DNA of 60,000 bases from Adiantum capillus-veneris (GCA_014529385.2 CM043950.1:77559935-77619934), one strand, 5' to 3'; shown: positions 42,598 through 53,249, numbered from the stretch's first letter. Program-made: numbers and translations. The notes: generated from the sequence alone by a model not told the origin.

Positions 42598-44742
42598 TTA
42601 CTCTTGGGAAGCATTGTAAGCATTGACAAGGTTTAGGTTATCCTTTAATTGTATGCCTTGCATCCATCTAGCATCTTCAAAAGGATAATTCTTAAATTTA
42701 ATAAGATATCGTCTGATAGTCTTACCGCCTCTTAATACCTTGTCTTCATGTCGGAGAATGGACTCGGGCTGCAGCACCTCCTCGTGGTCCTCGATCTCCG
42801 GTGGGTCTTCAATAGTTGGTTCTTGAGGTGGCTCTCCTTTGTAAGGCTTCAAGAGGCTCACATGAAAAGCATTGTGTATGAGCCAATGATTGGGCAACTT
42901 AAGTTGATAGGCCATCTCATTGATTGGCCTAAGAATCTGGAAGGGACCATAGTACCTTTTTGCTAGTTTAGCATAGTACTTTTGGTGGCCCGTAGGATTC
43001 TTGCCCGTCGTGTGCCTTAATCGAGCCTTGGGAAACTTTAACAAGACCCAATCGTTTTCTTTAAAGGTTTGGGCTCTTCTGTGCTTGTCAGCAGCAGCCT
43101 TTTGCCTTTGCTGTGAGATAGAGATAGCATCCTTAATCTTTTGGAAAGATTCTTGTAGGTCTCGGCTATACTCATCTGCAGCGAAGATCTTCCCATGTAC
43201 CTTAAGTAGCAAGGGACTTTTTGATCTTCCCTCAATTACCTCGAAAGGTGCTTTTCCTGTAGAAGTATGTACAGTGTTATTGTAAGCATACTCTACTAAG
43301 GGTAAGTACTTCTCCCATTGGGATCTTTGATCTACTTCCGTTACATAGGCTTTTAGTAGATCGAGAATAGTTAGGTTAGCTATTTCACTTTGGCCATCAG
43401 TTTGTGGATGATAGGCCGAAGAGAAATTTAGCCTTGTTCCTAAATTCTCAAAGAGACCCTTCCAGAAATTATTGGTCATTCTAGGATCTCTATCCGACAC
43501 TATGGACATTGGCAAGCCATGGTACTTGAAAATTTGTGAAATGAAGAGGGTTGCCATTTGATGGGCTTTGATAGTCTTTTTGACAGGTATAAAATGAGCT
43601 TGTTTACTGAACCTGTCTACTATCGTCCATATTCCCGTATTCCCATGGATAGACTTAGGCAATCCAAAGATAAAATCCATGGATATGCTCTCCCACGGTG
43701 AATTAGGGATTGGCAAGGGTTGAAGCAATCCAAGTTGCTTCCCTCTATCAAATTTTGTCTTTTGACATACCACACATTTGGAAACATACTCATGTATGTT
43801 CACTTTCATGGTAGGCCAATAGAAATAGGTTTCAATTCCCTTTAGGGTAGACTGAATCCCTCTATGCCCCGCATATGGGGGAGCATGAGATTCATACATT
43901 ACTTTCTCACGTAGTGAGTTAGTAACGCATAGTCTATTGCCATAGAGAAGATAACCATCTTGTAAAGTAAATGGTTCTTCTTTCTTCCCTAATGCAAGGG
44001 CTGAAATCACATCTCTAAAATCGGGATCAATAGCATACTCATCTATCATTAAAGATAGATCATTGTGAGTTGCTATGGAAACCGCATTCACTCTCAGTCG
44101 TCTTGAGAGTGCATCGGCTACTTGATTATGCTTGCCAGCAATGTGAGCAATATGAAAATGAAATTGCGAAAGGAAATTTTCCCACCTCATTTGTTTGTCG
44201 GAGAGCTTGGTCTGCATCATGAAGTACTTAAGACTTTGGTGATCCGTTCGCAGAATGAAAGGAGTCCCCAATAAGTAGTGCTTCCATGAGTCTAAGGCAT
44301 GTAGAACTGCAAGGAGTTCTTTTTCGTATATGCCTAGAGCTTGCTCAACAGGGTCGATCCTTCGACTCTCATAGCCTATGGCGTGCCCTTCTTGGAGCAG
44401 AACAGCCCCAAGGCAATCACCACAAGCATCACATTGGACCTCAAATGGTTTTGAGAGATCCGGTAGTGTAAGCACAGGTTGAGAGATAAGCTTTTCGAAA
44501 GCATTGTTCTCCTTAGCAGACCACGTATACCTAACATTTTTCTTTGTTAGGTCATGTAATGGTCCCGCAATTTGTGAGAACTTTTCTATGAAGCGTCTAT
44601 AGTATGCACACATACCTATAAAGCTTCTTAGTTCATGAAGATTCCTTGGTTTAGGCCATCCTTTTATTACCTCTAACTTGGATGGATCCATTTGGATTCC
44701 ATCTTGAGAGATAATGTGACCTAAATATTGAATCTCTTGCAA
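42598..44742 (-). CDS. Chromovirus body 2: RT thumb, RNase H, integrase and chromodomain, uninterrupted (714 aa)
   Basis: One open frame from MQEIQYLGHI to the stop at 42598-42600. RNase H (CDACGDCLGAVLLQ; HALDSWKHYLLGTPFILRTD), integrase zinc region (GHRGIQSTLKGIETYFYWP; CVVCQKTK), DDE residues (ISMDFIFG; VSDRDPR; DGQSEIANLTI), integrase C-terminus ([38 protein letters not shown]). A chromodomain follows at the end ([20 protein letters not shown]). In chromoviruses this domain steers insertion toward particular chromatin. The true polyprotein start is far upstream; the only break within the retained pol is the amber at 44827-44829. Confidence 0.92.
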   Translation of the reverse strand: MQEIQYLGHIISQDGIQMDPSKLEVIKGWPKPRNLHELRSFIGMCAYYRRFIEKFSQIAGPLHDLTKKNVRYTWSAKENNAFEKLISQPVLTLPDLSKPFEVQCDACGDCLGAVLLQEGHAIGYESRRIDPVEQALGIYEKELLAVLHALDSWKHYLLGTPFILRTDHQSLKYFMMQTKLSDKQMRWENFLSQFHFHIAHIAGKHNQVADALSRRLRVNAVSIATHNDLSLMIDEYAIDPDFRDVISALALGKKEEPFTLQDGYLLYGNRLCVTNSLREKVMYESHAPPYAGHRGIQSTLKGIETYFYWPTMKVNIHEYVSKCVVCQKTKFDRGKQLGLLQPLPIPNSPWESISMDFIFGLPKSIHGNTGIWTIVDRFSKQAHFIPVKKTIKAHQMATLFISQIFKYHGLPMSIVSDRDPRMTNNFWKGLFENLGTRLNFSSAYHPQTDGQSEIANLTILDLLKAYVTEVDQRSQWEKYLPLVEYAYNNTVHTSTGKAPFEVIEGRSKSPLLLKVHGKIFAADEYSRDLQESFQKIKDAISISQQRQKAAADKHRRAQTFKENDWVLLKFPKARLRHTTGKNPTGHQKYYAKLAKRYYGPFQILRPINEMAYQLKLPNHWLIHNAFHVSLLKPYKGEPPQEPTIEDPPEIEDHEEVLQPESILRHEDKVLRGGKTIRRYLIKFKNYPFEDARWMQGIQLKDNLNLVNAYNASQE

Positions 44743-44826
44743 GAAAAATTCACTTTTCTTTCGATTAACATAAAGTTTATTCTCTCTTAAAACTTGAAAT
44801 ATTACCTGGAGGTGTTGCTTGTGTTC

Positions 44827-46155
44827 CTATGAATTAGAGTAGATGATAATATCATCAAAGAACACTCCAATGAAGGTTCGATGAGGTCTGAACAGCTTCT
44901 CCATCAAGCGGTTAAATGTGGCTGGTGCATTAGTCAAGCCAAAAGGCATGACAATGTATTCGTAAAGACCAAATGTAGTACGAAATGCGGTCTTTACAAT
45001 GTCTTGATCAACTATCCTTATTTGATGATAGCCACTTTTTAGGTCAATCCTACTGAAGTAGGTCGATCCTTGTAGCTTATCAAATAGGTCTTCTACCCGT
45101 GGAACGGGAAACCTATTTTTGATAGTGATCCTATTTAGTGCTCTATAGTCGACACACATACGATATGTGCCGTCTTTCTTTTGCACTAATAGCACAGGTG
45201 AGCAAAATGGAGATGAGCTAGGCCTAACCATGCCCTTCTCAATTAACTCATGCACTTGCCGCATAATCTCCTCTTGTTGAGCTTGAGAAACTCTATAAGG
45301 AGGTTTGTTAGGCGGTGAACTTCCTGGAAGAAGTTCAATTGCATGGTCGTCATTACCTCGTTTAGGAGGTAGCTCACAAGGGATGTCGTCAATAAAGACA
45401 TCTTGAAACCCCTTGAGAAAATTGGATAACTCTAATTCCTTTTGGTTGCTTTTATTTTCTTTTGCTAAAGCATTAGGTTCATTTTGAGAATCTTTAACAA
45501 AAATCATGTACACGGAAATAGAGCTCTTTATTGACTTGTTGAAAGCTGGTGTATGTACAATGGGGATGGTGTTACCCATCTCCCTAGCATCTATATACAT
45601 GTCCTTTTCCCTGAACTTAAAGGAGATTCTCCTTTCAAGAAATTTAACATGGGCAGCCAGACGGTCAAACCATGGTGCCCCTAGGATTACATCCTCATGC
45701 TTGAGAGGAGAGATAAAGAAATCCTCTTTGTCCACATAGCCTTGGACATGAAGCCTCAATTTCCCGATTAAGGGAGTGACTGAAGCTTCTTGCCCCTTGA
45801 AGGCACTGTCTGCGGGTAGGATATCTCCCATCTCGTAGGATTGTATGCCTAACTTGGTGGCTAACTCCATAGATATGAAATTGTGAGTAGAACCAGGGTC
45901 AAAGAGAATAAAAGCATCATGTTCTCTTACCTTTCCCCAAGCATGGCATAGAGGAGATCCTTTGTGGTGAATTTGGTGAATCTCCTCCTCTTGGATTTCA
46001 ACCAAAGAAGCTCTAGGAGGATCTTGGCGGTTGTTCTTTTGGGGACAAGCGCGGTACGCATGCCCTTGTTCGCCGCACTTGAAACACCGGTTATCTTTAC
46101 GATAACGCTCAAGCTCTTCAGGAGAGAGTTTATTCTTTCCTTTGTAAACTCCCTT
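44827..46155 (-). pseudogene. Chromovirus body 2: gag end, protease and RT palm, cut by copia at 46155
   Basis: In the frame of 46005-44827, continuing upstream to the junction: knuckle [14 protein letters not shown] (about 46040-46090), protease [13 protein letters not shown], then RT ([71 protein letters not shown]) ending in TAG at plus-strand 44827-44829. No frameshift, unlike body 1. Gag sequence upstream of [10 protein letters not shown] is missing because the element joins a copia LTR there. Confidence 0.9.
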
Positions 46156-46159
46156 AGAG

Positions 46160-46212
46160 AAATATAGGCGAGACCAAGTTCAGTAGAGTGAGCCATATAT
46201 ATAGCTCCAACA
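46160..46212 (-). repeat. Truncated 3' LTR of copia B (first ~53 bp)
   Basis: On the minus strand TGTTGGAGCTATATATATGG ... CTCGCCTATATTT, then CTCT and chromovirus sequence AAGGGAG. The remaining ~90 bp of the LTR are absent. The purine tract GAGTGGGGG precedes it (46213-46221). Confidence 0.88.
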
Positions 46213-46237
46213 CCCCCACTCAAACAAAGGTCTCTAG

Positions 46238-47470
46238 CTAATAGTGTTTTGCAAGACTAATAACACTTTGGTTGTCATACCGCAAGGGTGTGCTAGAAAG
46301 AGGAGAGTGACCAACATCAACCAGCATTTGTCGAAGCCAAATCAACTCACGAGCTGCAAGTGATGCCGCAACATATTCTGACTTAGTCGTAGAAACTGCA
46401 ACACAACGTTGTTTCTTGCTGGTCCAAGAAACAAGACAACCATTTATAAAGAAGCAATTTCCACTAGTAGATCGCATAGATAAATGTGAGCTTGCCCAAT
46501 CTGCATCTGTGTAACCCAAAAGAGAAAGAGATTGCATAGAATCCGATGTGAGTTATCGTCGATAGACTAAACCAAAATCTGTAGTGCCTTTCAAGTATTT
46601 CAATACACGCTTTGTAGCAGACCAATGCTTAAGAGCAGGACATGCAAGATGTTGTCCAAGATAATTAGCAGCAAACAGAATATCAGGACGAGTGTTCCTG
46701 CCAACAAACTGAAGACATCCAATCAAGTTAGCATAAGATTGATTTGTGACAAGTTGACTGCCATTGTCAGAAGTATTCTTTGTAGAGCTCGCAAGACAAG
46801 GTGTGTTGGCTGAATGTGCAGATTCCATACCAAATTTTTGAGTAGTATCTTCAATAAACTTTGACTGTCAAAGGAATAAAATACCTTTTGTACGGTTTCG
46901 TTGGATTTGAATGCCAAGACAAGAGTGAATCTCTCCAAGATCCACCATATCGAATGCAGAAGACAATAACTTTTTCACTTGCTGAAGAAATCCCAAATCA
47001 TTGGAAACAAGGATGGTATCATCCACATAAAGAGCAAGAATCACAAAACTGCTACCTTGGCGTTTTATGTATAAGTTGGGGTCTGACGAGCAAGAGATGA
47101 ATCCTTTAGAGGTGAGAAAAAGATCAAATTTTGTATACCAGGCTCGCGAAGCTTGTTTGAGACCATATAGTGCCTTATGGAGTTGAGCAACAAGGTCTTC
47201 TTTACCTGGAATAACAAACCCTTTTGGTTGTTCCATATAAATTTCCTCTTCCAAGTCACCATTAAGAAAAGCAGTTCGCACATCCATTTGATGAGCTTCT
47301 AAATCAAATTGAACAGCAAATGCCAATAAAACGCGAACACTTGTAATGGGAACAACTGGTGAAAAAGTATCTTGATAATCAACACCAGCTACTTGGGAGT
47401 AACCTTTTGAAACTAAACACGCCTTGAACTTGTCAAAAGATCCATCTGCTTTTACTTTTGTCTTATACAC
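46238..47470 (-). pseudogene. Copia B reverse transcriptase and truncated RNase H
   Basis: Frame 47470-46868 (200 aa): GYSQVAGVDYQDTFSPVVPI, AFLNGDLEEEIYMEQPKGFV, LYGLKQASRAWYTKFDLFLT and LALYVDDTILVSND (catalytic YVDD intact). A stop follows GILFL (a Gln codon in copy A). Frame 46828-46553 continues (SAHSANTPCLASSTKN; LKYLKGTTDFGLVYRR). A stop in place of Gln separates 46537-46238 (TDADWASSHLSMRSTSGNCF; SEYVAASLAARELIWL). The frame ends SVISLAKHY where ~430 bp are deleted. Confidence 0.88.
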
Positions 47471-48140
47471 CCACTTACATTTAATAGCTGAATTCAGTTA
47501 GTATCCATGTACCTTTAGAGATAAGAGAATCGTACTCTGCTTCCATAGCCTCTTGCCATTGATCCTTTTGTGGTGAAGAGATAGCTTCATCATAAGTAAC
47601 GGGATCTTCAAAAGTAGAAAAAGCATTATCAGCAATATCGTCATCATAAACATGACATGAACCATGTTCAAAATCAATAGGCAGATCAACAAAAATATCA
47701 ATATCATCATTGGCAACATTTGGAATGGATGGTTGTGAAGAGGAAAGTTGCTCTATAAGAAGAGTTTCATCTTCTGAAAGAAATGGAAAAGCCTAAAGCA
47801 ATGATTTAGTATCATCAGAATCATCCATGGACCATGAGCCTCCCATAAGCTGTTCGTTAAAAGTAGCATCACGATTCACAATTACTTTCTTGGAGGAAGG
47901 GTCATAGAATTTGTAGCCTTTGGAAGTGTCAGAATATCCAATAAAAATAACTTTAAGACCAGGAGCATCAAGCTTTGTTCGTGTTTCTTTGGGAACATGA
48001 ATATAAGCAATACATCCAAAGGTTTGAAAATGAGATACAGAAGGAATGTCACCTGTCCACGCTGTGATGGGTATCTTACCAGAGGGTGCAGTAGTAGGAA
48101 GATGATTCTGAATAAATGCTGTTGTCAAAGTAGCTTCAGC
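47471..48140 (-). pseudogene. Copia B integrase C-terminal region and spacer
   Basis: Frame 48128-47793: TTAFIQNHLPTTAPSGKIPI, VSHFQTFGCIAYIHVPKETR, LKVIFIGYSDTSKGYKFYDP, the copia integrase C-terminal region. A TAG follows KSLL (CAG in copy A). The acidic spacer continues to 47498, where about 15 bases present in copy A (codons for HPDRT) are missing and shift the frame into RT. Confidence 0.85.
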
Positions 48141-48876
48141 CTAGAAAACACGAGATAAGCCAGAATGAATCATCATACATCTTACAACATTGAGAATAGT
48201 GCGATTCTTTCGTTCAGCAACACCATTCTGTTGAGGCGAATATGGAATAGTGTGTTCATGATGAATTCCACTGTCAGCACAGTAACTCACAAACTCTTGA
48301 GAAACATATTCTCCTCCATTGTCACTACGAAGCTTCTTTAGGCGATGACCAGTTTGAAGTTCCGCAGCCTTGTGGAATTGTTTGAAAACAGATAAGGCTT
48401 CATATTTTTTTCTAAGTAGAAATACAGTCGTATACCTTGAGAAATCATCAATAAAAGTAATGAAGTAGCGATATTGTAATCTCGAAGAAGGTAGAGGTCC
48501 ACATATATCCGTATGAACAAGATCCAATATTTCATGAGAATGAGTTGTATTTGAAAGAGGAAAGGGTTTACGATTGTGTTTCCCAAGAGCACAAAATTCA
48601 CAAATTCCCATATGGGGATGGGCTTTAAGATCCATGCCATGAACGAGATCAAGACATTGAAGATCAAGGAGTTTTGAGAAATCAGCATGAACAAAACGGT
48701 GATGCCATACTTTGCACTCATGATCACCTGGAGCAGTGACAATATTTGCTACAGCATCGTTGAGAGAGAGTTCAAACAAATTACCGTTTCGAGGAGCAGT
48801 GGCTATAGTCTGTCCATCTTTCTCAATTCGGCATTTGGTATGATCAAATCCAAAAAACAGACCAAGATCAACAAGT
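48141..48876 (-). pseudogene. Copia B pre-integrase and integrase core, catalytic triad intact
   Basis: KVWHHRFVHADFSKLLDLQC ... HPHMGICEFCALGKHNRKPF is the complete HHCC region. The DDE core has D in HTDICGPLP, D in LRSDNGGEYVSQEF and E in NGVAERKNRTI. The frame ends at TAG after GLSRVF, where a Trp is typical. An extra T in CTTCTTTTC (near 48890) shifts this frame relative to gag-protease. Confidence 0.88.
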
Positions 48877-50619
48877 CTAGCAACTGAAAAGAAGATTACG
48901 TTGAAGATCTGGTACATGTAATACTCCTCGCAAAATTCGAGTGGAAGAAGATAAGGTACAAAGATATAAGTCTCCAATACCCTTTACTTGACAAGTAGTA
49001 TCATCAGCAAGATAAAAAACACGTTGAACTGGCAGTGGATGATAGTTATGGAGCCGCTTAGACTGATATGTCATATTTCCTGTAGCACCAGAATCGACAA
49101 TAAAAAGTGATCCATCACGTACATGAAGTATTCTTTCTGGAGCAACTGAACATAGGACGCAGCTTGTTTCTGGTACAATGTTGTTTCGATGTTCAGTAGC
49201 ATATGCTCTATTTCGATCTGTGTCAAATCGGCGCTTATAGCACATATGAGTGGGATGATCAGATCCTCCACAATATTCACAAGAAGAAGAAGAAGAGTCT
49301 CTAGATAAACGTGGTTGTTTTATGGTAATATTGTGTTCTTCATCATATTGACGTGCCCAACAATCATCTTCAGTATGGCCATTTCTGTTGCAATAATAAC
49401 ATTGCTTATTAGGAAATTTGAGACGAGAGAAAATATTACCGTGACGGCCACCTCTGCGGTTTCCTCGTTGAAATGGATGTCTTCGAGCATAAAAATCATG
49501 TTCCATCTGTTGTGACTCAGTCTCCTCTTGTGAAATCATAGATGTATCGTGACCAGCATTCCGACGTTCTTGACGTTGAGAGTATGCAATTAAAGACATG
49601 CAAGCTTGGTCGAAATCAAGACCATCTTTATTAGAGAGAATAGTAACAATGTTATCATAAGAAGAGTCCTTCACCGTATCAAGGAGAAGTGTAATCAGTT
49701 GCTTTTGTGGACCAGGATCACCGGCAGCAGCAAGTTGATTAATAATAGATTTGAAAGATTCAATATGTCCCGTCATGGCAGTACCAACTTCATATTGTAA
49801 CTTGTTAAGCAACCCTCTGAAATAAAGTATTTCTGTAACAGATTTCTTCTGAAATTTTGCAATAAGGTACTTCCATACGTCGTGGGAAGTAGGCAGTTCA
49901 TACATATCAAGCAAAAGGGAATCAGTAAGAGCAGAAAGAATATACCGACGAGCTGCTTTATCACGCTGTTGCCAATCCATATAGGCAACATTCCAATCTT
50001 CAAATATAGGTCCTTCAGTGATAAGAACGTTATCATTATCCGTATCAACAGGCTGAGGCGGACAAACACGATTTCCAAGAACAACATCGGAGAGTTCATC
50101 GCCTTCAAAAATTAACAACATCTTTGCTTTCCAGCTTGGAAATCCTTGACCTTGGAAAGGAGGAACAGAATGCTGACCAGAAGGAAATCCGGTGACGAGA
50201 ATATTCATAGCCATATCTTGTTGCGAGAAGACGTATAAGATAAGATCGCAGAATCTGCACACCATATATGGTGAAGGCCGCAATTGAGAATGAGAGAGAT
50301 ATGAGTATTGCGTTCTGTCAACGATAAACGTAAGAAGGATGCTCAAGGAACGTCCAAAGATGTGAGAGACGTCACCCAAAAAAGACAGGGTAAAGGAGAC
50401 GTTAATAATGAACGAGTCCTCAAAATAGAGTGGCATGAGACGCAAGATTGACGGCCACAATATGAATAGCAAAAAGCTAAATCTTCTCGAAAAAGTTAAC
50501 GCCAAAATAAGAAAAACGATTGTGGACGCTTCACGAAGAAGTAGGACGAAGAAAGCTGCGTCAAGCTCAATTGCAGTAAAAACAGCATAACTTTCTGCTG
50601 CGAACTCTGATTGACGCAA
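48877..50619 (-). CDS. Copia B gag and protease in one open frame (580 aa; gag Met at 50214)
   Basis: I prefer the start MAMNILVTGFPSGQ at 50214 (shared with copia A); the upstream 135 codons look like leader. Gag core of the UBN2 type (YELPTSHDVWKYLIAKFQKK; AMTGHIESFKSIINQLAAAG). Two zinc knuckles: CYYCNRNGHTEDDC and CEYCGGSDHPTHMC. Protease active site LFIVDSGATGNMTY is intact. The frame ends in TAG after RNLLFSC because of one extra T. This is the least damaged copia gag in the window. Confidence 0.9.
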   Translation of the reverse strand: MRQSEFAAESYAVFTAIELDAAFFVLLLREASTIVFLILALTFSRRFSFLLFILWPSILRLMPLYFEDSFIINVSFTLSFLGDVSHIFGRSLSILLTFIVDRTQYSYLSHSQLRPSPYMVCRFCDLILYVFSQQDMAMNILVTGFPSGQHSVPPFQGQGFPSWKAKMLLIFEGDELSDVVLGNRVCPPQPVDTDNDNVLITEGPIFEDWNVAYMDWQQRDKAARRYILSALTDSLLLDMYELPTSHDVWKYLIAKFQKKSVTEILYFRGLLNKLQYEVGTAMTGHIESFKSIINQLAAAGDPGPQKQLITLLLDTVKDSSYDNIVTILSNKDGLDFDQACMSLIAYSQRQERRNAGHDTSMISQEETESQQMEHDFYARRHPFQRGNRRGGRHGNIFSRLKFPNKQCYYCNRNGHTEDDCWARQYDEEHNITIKQPRLSRDSSSSSCEYCGGSDHPTHMCYKRRFDTDRNRAYATEHRNNIVPETSCVLCSVAPERILHVRDGSLFIVDSGATGNMTYQSKRLHNYHPLPVQRVFYLADDTTCQVKGIGDLYLCTLSSSTRILRGVLHVPDLQRNLLFSC

Positions 50620-50953
50620 ACCTAGAACTCAAATCGAAGAGCTCGAGGAGACGAACAAGTTTTGGATAAAATGTGCTATTGCGCTTTTTCCATTTCTCCA
50701 AATTTTGAGCAGAACAACAAGAAAAATTGAGATGAAGTTCAGGGTGTCATTAACAAGAAAACGTAATCAACGATTAGATTGATTAGAAATAAACGCCACA
50801 TAAAACACTAATCATATTCTTCTTAACACAAAACAACCACAGTTAACAAGAATCAACGCTCAAAAAATAAAATTTGTAACAATTTTGAATCTTACATGCG
50901 AATCGCATACACATATTGTTGTCACCATGAATTGAATCGACACGTGATCATTA

Positions 50954-50967
50954 CCGCTCTGATACCA
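50954..50967 (-). promoter_or_regulatory. Primer binding site of copia B, tRNA-iMet type
   Basis: The minus strand reads TGGTATCAGAGCGG directly after the LTR end CTCAACA. The equivalent site is deleted from copia A. Confidence 0.94.
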
Positions 50968-51112
50968 TGTTGAGATGTAGAGAGAAAGAGAGAGAGACGA
51001 GACAAGAGACACACCATATACGCTCCCAAAGACTGATTCATATTGAGGACAAGATACAAATATATATGTGAGACCAAGTTCAGTAGAGTGAGCCATATAT
51101 ATAGCTCCAACA
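50968..51112 (-). repeat. 5' LTR of copia B (145 bp)
   Basis: On the minus strand starts TGTTGGAGC and ends CATCTCAACA; complete TG...CA ends. Only a short CT tract. Confidence 0.94.
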
Positions 51113-52045
51113 AAGGGCTGAGATCCCTCATGGATAATGGTTGTCATTTTATGGTGGAAGCCGGTGTGGCTCTTGTTTTTTTCTCCTGGATATGGTTATG
51201 CTCCCAAAATTGTTGTAGCCATGTTATGCTCTTAAGTGGTTATGCAAGATTCGTTGTGCCTCACTCAAGTTGGGTGGAGTGCTCACGTGTGTGATGTGAT
51301 TGGATTATGTTTTATGATTTTGGGATTGGATCATGAAGTCATTTGGATGATTTATGGTAGACGTGTAAGGGTAGAGGGCCTGTACAATCTAGCTATTTCA
51401 AAAGGATTGTTTGTGCATATCAAATTTTCTATTTGTGACTAGATTCACATGCTATGTTTCTCATGGCAAGGTCGATACAAGACTAGGATCACCTACATTG
51501 CCTAGCCTTAGATAAAAGGGTCGTTGACCTGAGGATTTGCTGGATTGGGGGTGTTGCCTAGGTCTTCTTTTTTTGGTAGGCTCATCTACATGGTCAATGA
51601 TCGCGGTTCAAATGGCATACATGGATAATGCGTAGGGGATCCCAACTTGGCTTTGCCTAAACACCCAATGCTGGCCATCAAAGAGGCGTTGTGCCTAAAT
51701 TTCTATGGTTGGTGTTGATACCCTACCACCTGCTGGTATTTGGGATCCTTTCACAGCTCGGGTTCATGTGGGGAGGTGAAGCGGCCTCAGCCTATGTCTG
51801 GCTCATATAGGTTGGAGGTGTTCTAGATAGCTCTTGACAAAGTGAAATTCTCTTTGTCCATAGTAGAGCAGAAGTGGATGGGTTGACCGGTCAATCCCTA
51901 CATAGGGTGCGATGCTCTGCTAGTTATTTTTCTATACTTCTTTTGATGTTATAATATACCCAGATTTTGTCATTGTATTAATACATGGTTTCCTATTTCA
52001 TTTAGATGGGGTATTTAAAGATTATCTAGGATCATTTTGTTGTGT

Positions 52046-52048
<3 letters not shown>
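51113..52048. other. Unassigned DNA right of copia B
   Basis: Begins AAGGGCTGAGATCCC. No domain, LTR or repeat recognised; small frames at 51043-51294 and 51236-51442 have no recognisable features. Confidence 0.5.

Positions 52049-52097
<49 letters not shown>
52049..52097 (+). repeat. (CT)n microsatellite
   Basis: About 24 CT units, uninterrupted. Confidence 0.95.
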
Positions 52098-52100
<3 letters not shown>

Positions 52101-52389
52101 ATGCAGTGTACACATATATTCACCCTCCACAATGTTATATTCTTTTTTGTATGCTTTCATTTATAAGACCCATTCAAGGGTAGGACTAGTCGCTAGGTGT
52201 CTCTGGATGCAATCTTGCTCATGGCCTAAACTCCATGCTAGGTTGGGCACTGAGAAATCCTCCCCTATGCAAATTCTTTCGCAACTCTTATGTATATTGA
52301 GAATTATATAAAGTTTTATATTGTATATTTTGTGCATAGACCCATAGGGATGGGTATCCCTTACTTGGAATTTCTCACAGCTCGAAATA

Positions 52390-52860
52390 ACTTCTCTACT
52401 CTTCATGATCAACCTTCTATCAAACATACGGATGTAAGGTGTTAATCTTTCTACCTTGAAATATTCTGCATTGATCAATGGTAACAACAACAAAATCCTT
52501 TCAACTTGCCTTAAATTCATCGACAAAAGAATCAAAACTTTCACTTACTTCTTTCCGTACCCTTTGATCTTTGCATCCCCTTTCTGCAACTAACACCACC
52601 TTGCAAAACCGGCACAAAAATTTCGATCTAAAATCATGCCAAACCTGCTTATCTACAGCTTCGAGACTGTCAAACCATGCCTTAGCCTTATCTCACAATA
52701 CCAATGGCATCGTATGTGTGAGGGCCATGCCCAGAGGCCATCAACTGTACCAACTCCAAATGGATATACTGTGCTCTCCGACATCCCTCCCACTTGTGAC
52801 CAACACCAAGATAGGACTCCTCCTGCTCTTCGATGCCAACTGAAGGGGATGATAGCATTC
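52390..52860 (-). pseudogene. Retrotransposon gag fossil
   Basis: On the minus strand 52692-52602 reads DKAKAWFDSLEAVDKQVWHD followed by FRSKFLCRF, the classic capsid-type gag core (AxAWFxSL...WxxFxxxFLxRF). After a short gap VRKEVSESFDSFVDEFKAS follows (about 52550-52500). Stops and frame changes lie on both sides. No zinc knuckle or pol is seen downstream on this strand before the (CT)n at 52.05 kb. Plus-strand frames across it (52571-52843, 52636-53073) are its shadows or chance. Limits are approximate. Confidence 0.65.
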
Positions 52861-53249
52861 ACTTTCTCTCATATGGATCCCTTAGCCCCAAAGAGCGTTT
52901 GCTTGCCGATCAAACTTACCCATCAAAGTCACCAGACTAACTTCGAACTCAACCTTCCAGGGTCAACTGGTGGATGTGCTCTGATTTACCCTTGGTTCAA
53001 GGTCATTGACACGTTTTTCTCGGTTATGACCAAGCATAGCCATATGCGTCCCCCTAAGGTGAGTGTATTATAGTCTACAGGAATCCTTCGATCCCAAGTT
53101 TTGTTCCCGCTCCATAGATAAGAATCCCTTTCCTACGCTCTTGACCTTATTTCTAGGACAACATAAAATTGGGTTCAACTTTTCGGCCAACAATTATCCC
53201 TCTGAAATCCACCCACCCACCGAACCATTTGATAAATGCACCTTCCCAA

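Larger units (their letters stand above)
33356..46155 (-). mobile_element. Tandem chromovirus (Ty3/gypsy) array: LTR - body - LTR - truncated body
   Basis: On the minus strand the order is truncated body 2 (46155 to 42241), LTR (42240 to 40652), complete body 1 (40651 to 34946), LTR (34945 to 33356). The middle LTR serves as 3' LTR of body 2 and 5' LTR of body 1. The two LTRs differ by about one substitution and one C in a C-run, and the two bodies by a handful of changes. The C-terminal chromodomain identifies a chromovirus. Body 2 lacks its gag N-terminus, leader and 5' LTR, where it is fused to copia B. Confidence 0.93.
46156..51112 (-). mobile_element. Ty1/copia element B (minus strand), 3' LTR truncated
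   Basis: Same family as copia A. On the minus strand: 5' LTR 51112-50968, primer site, gag, protease, integrase, RT, part of RNase H, purine tract, and the first ~53 bp of the 3' LTR, which ends in a junction with chromovirus gag. About 430 bp of the RNase H end and 3' UTR are deleted relative to copy A, but the integrase core deleted from copy A is present. Several stops and indels. The right flank starts AAGGGC. Confidence 0.93.
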
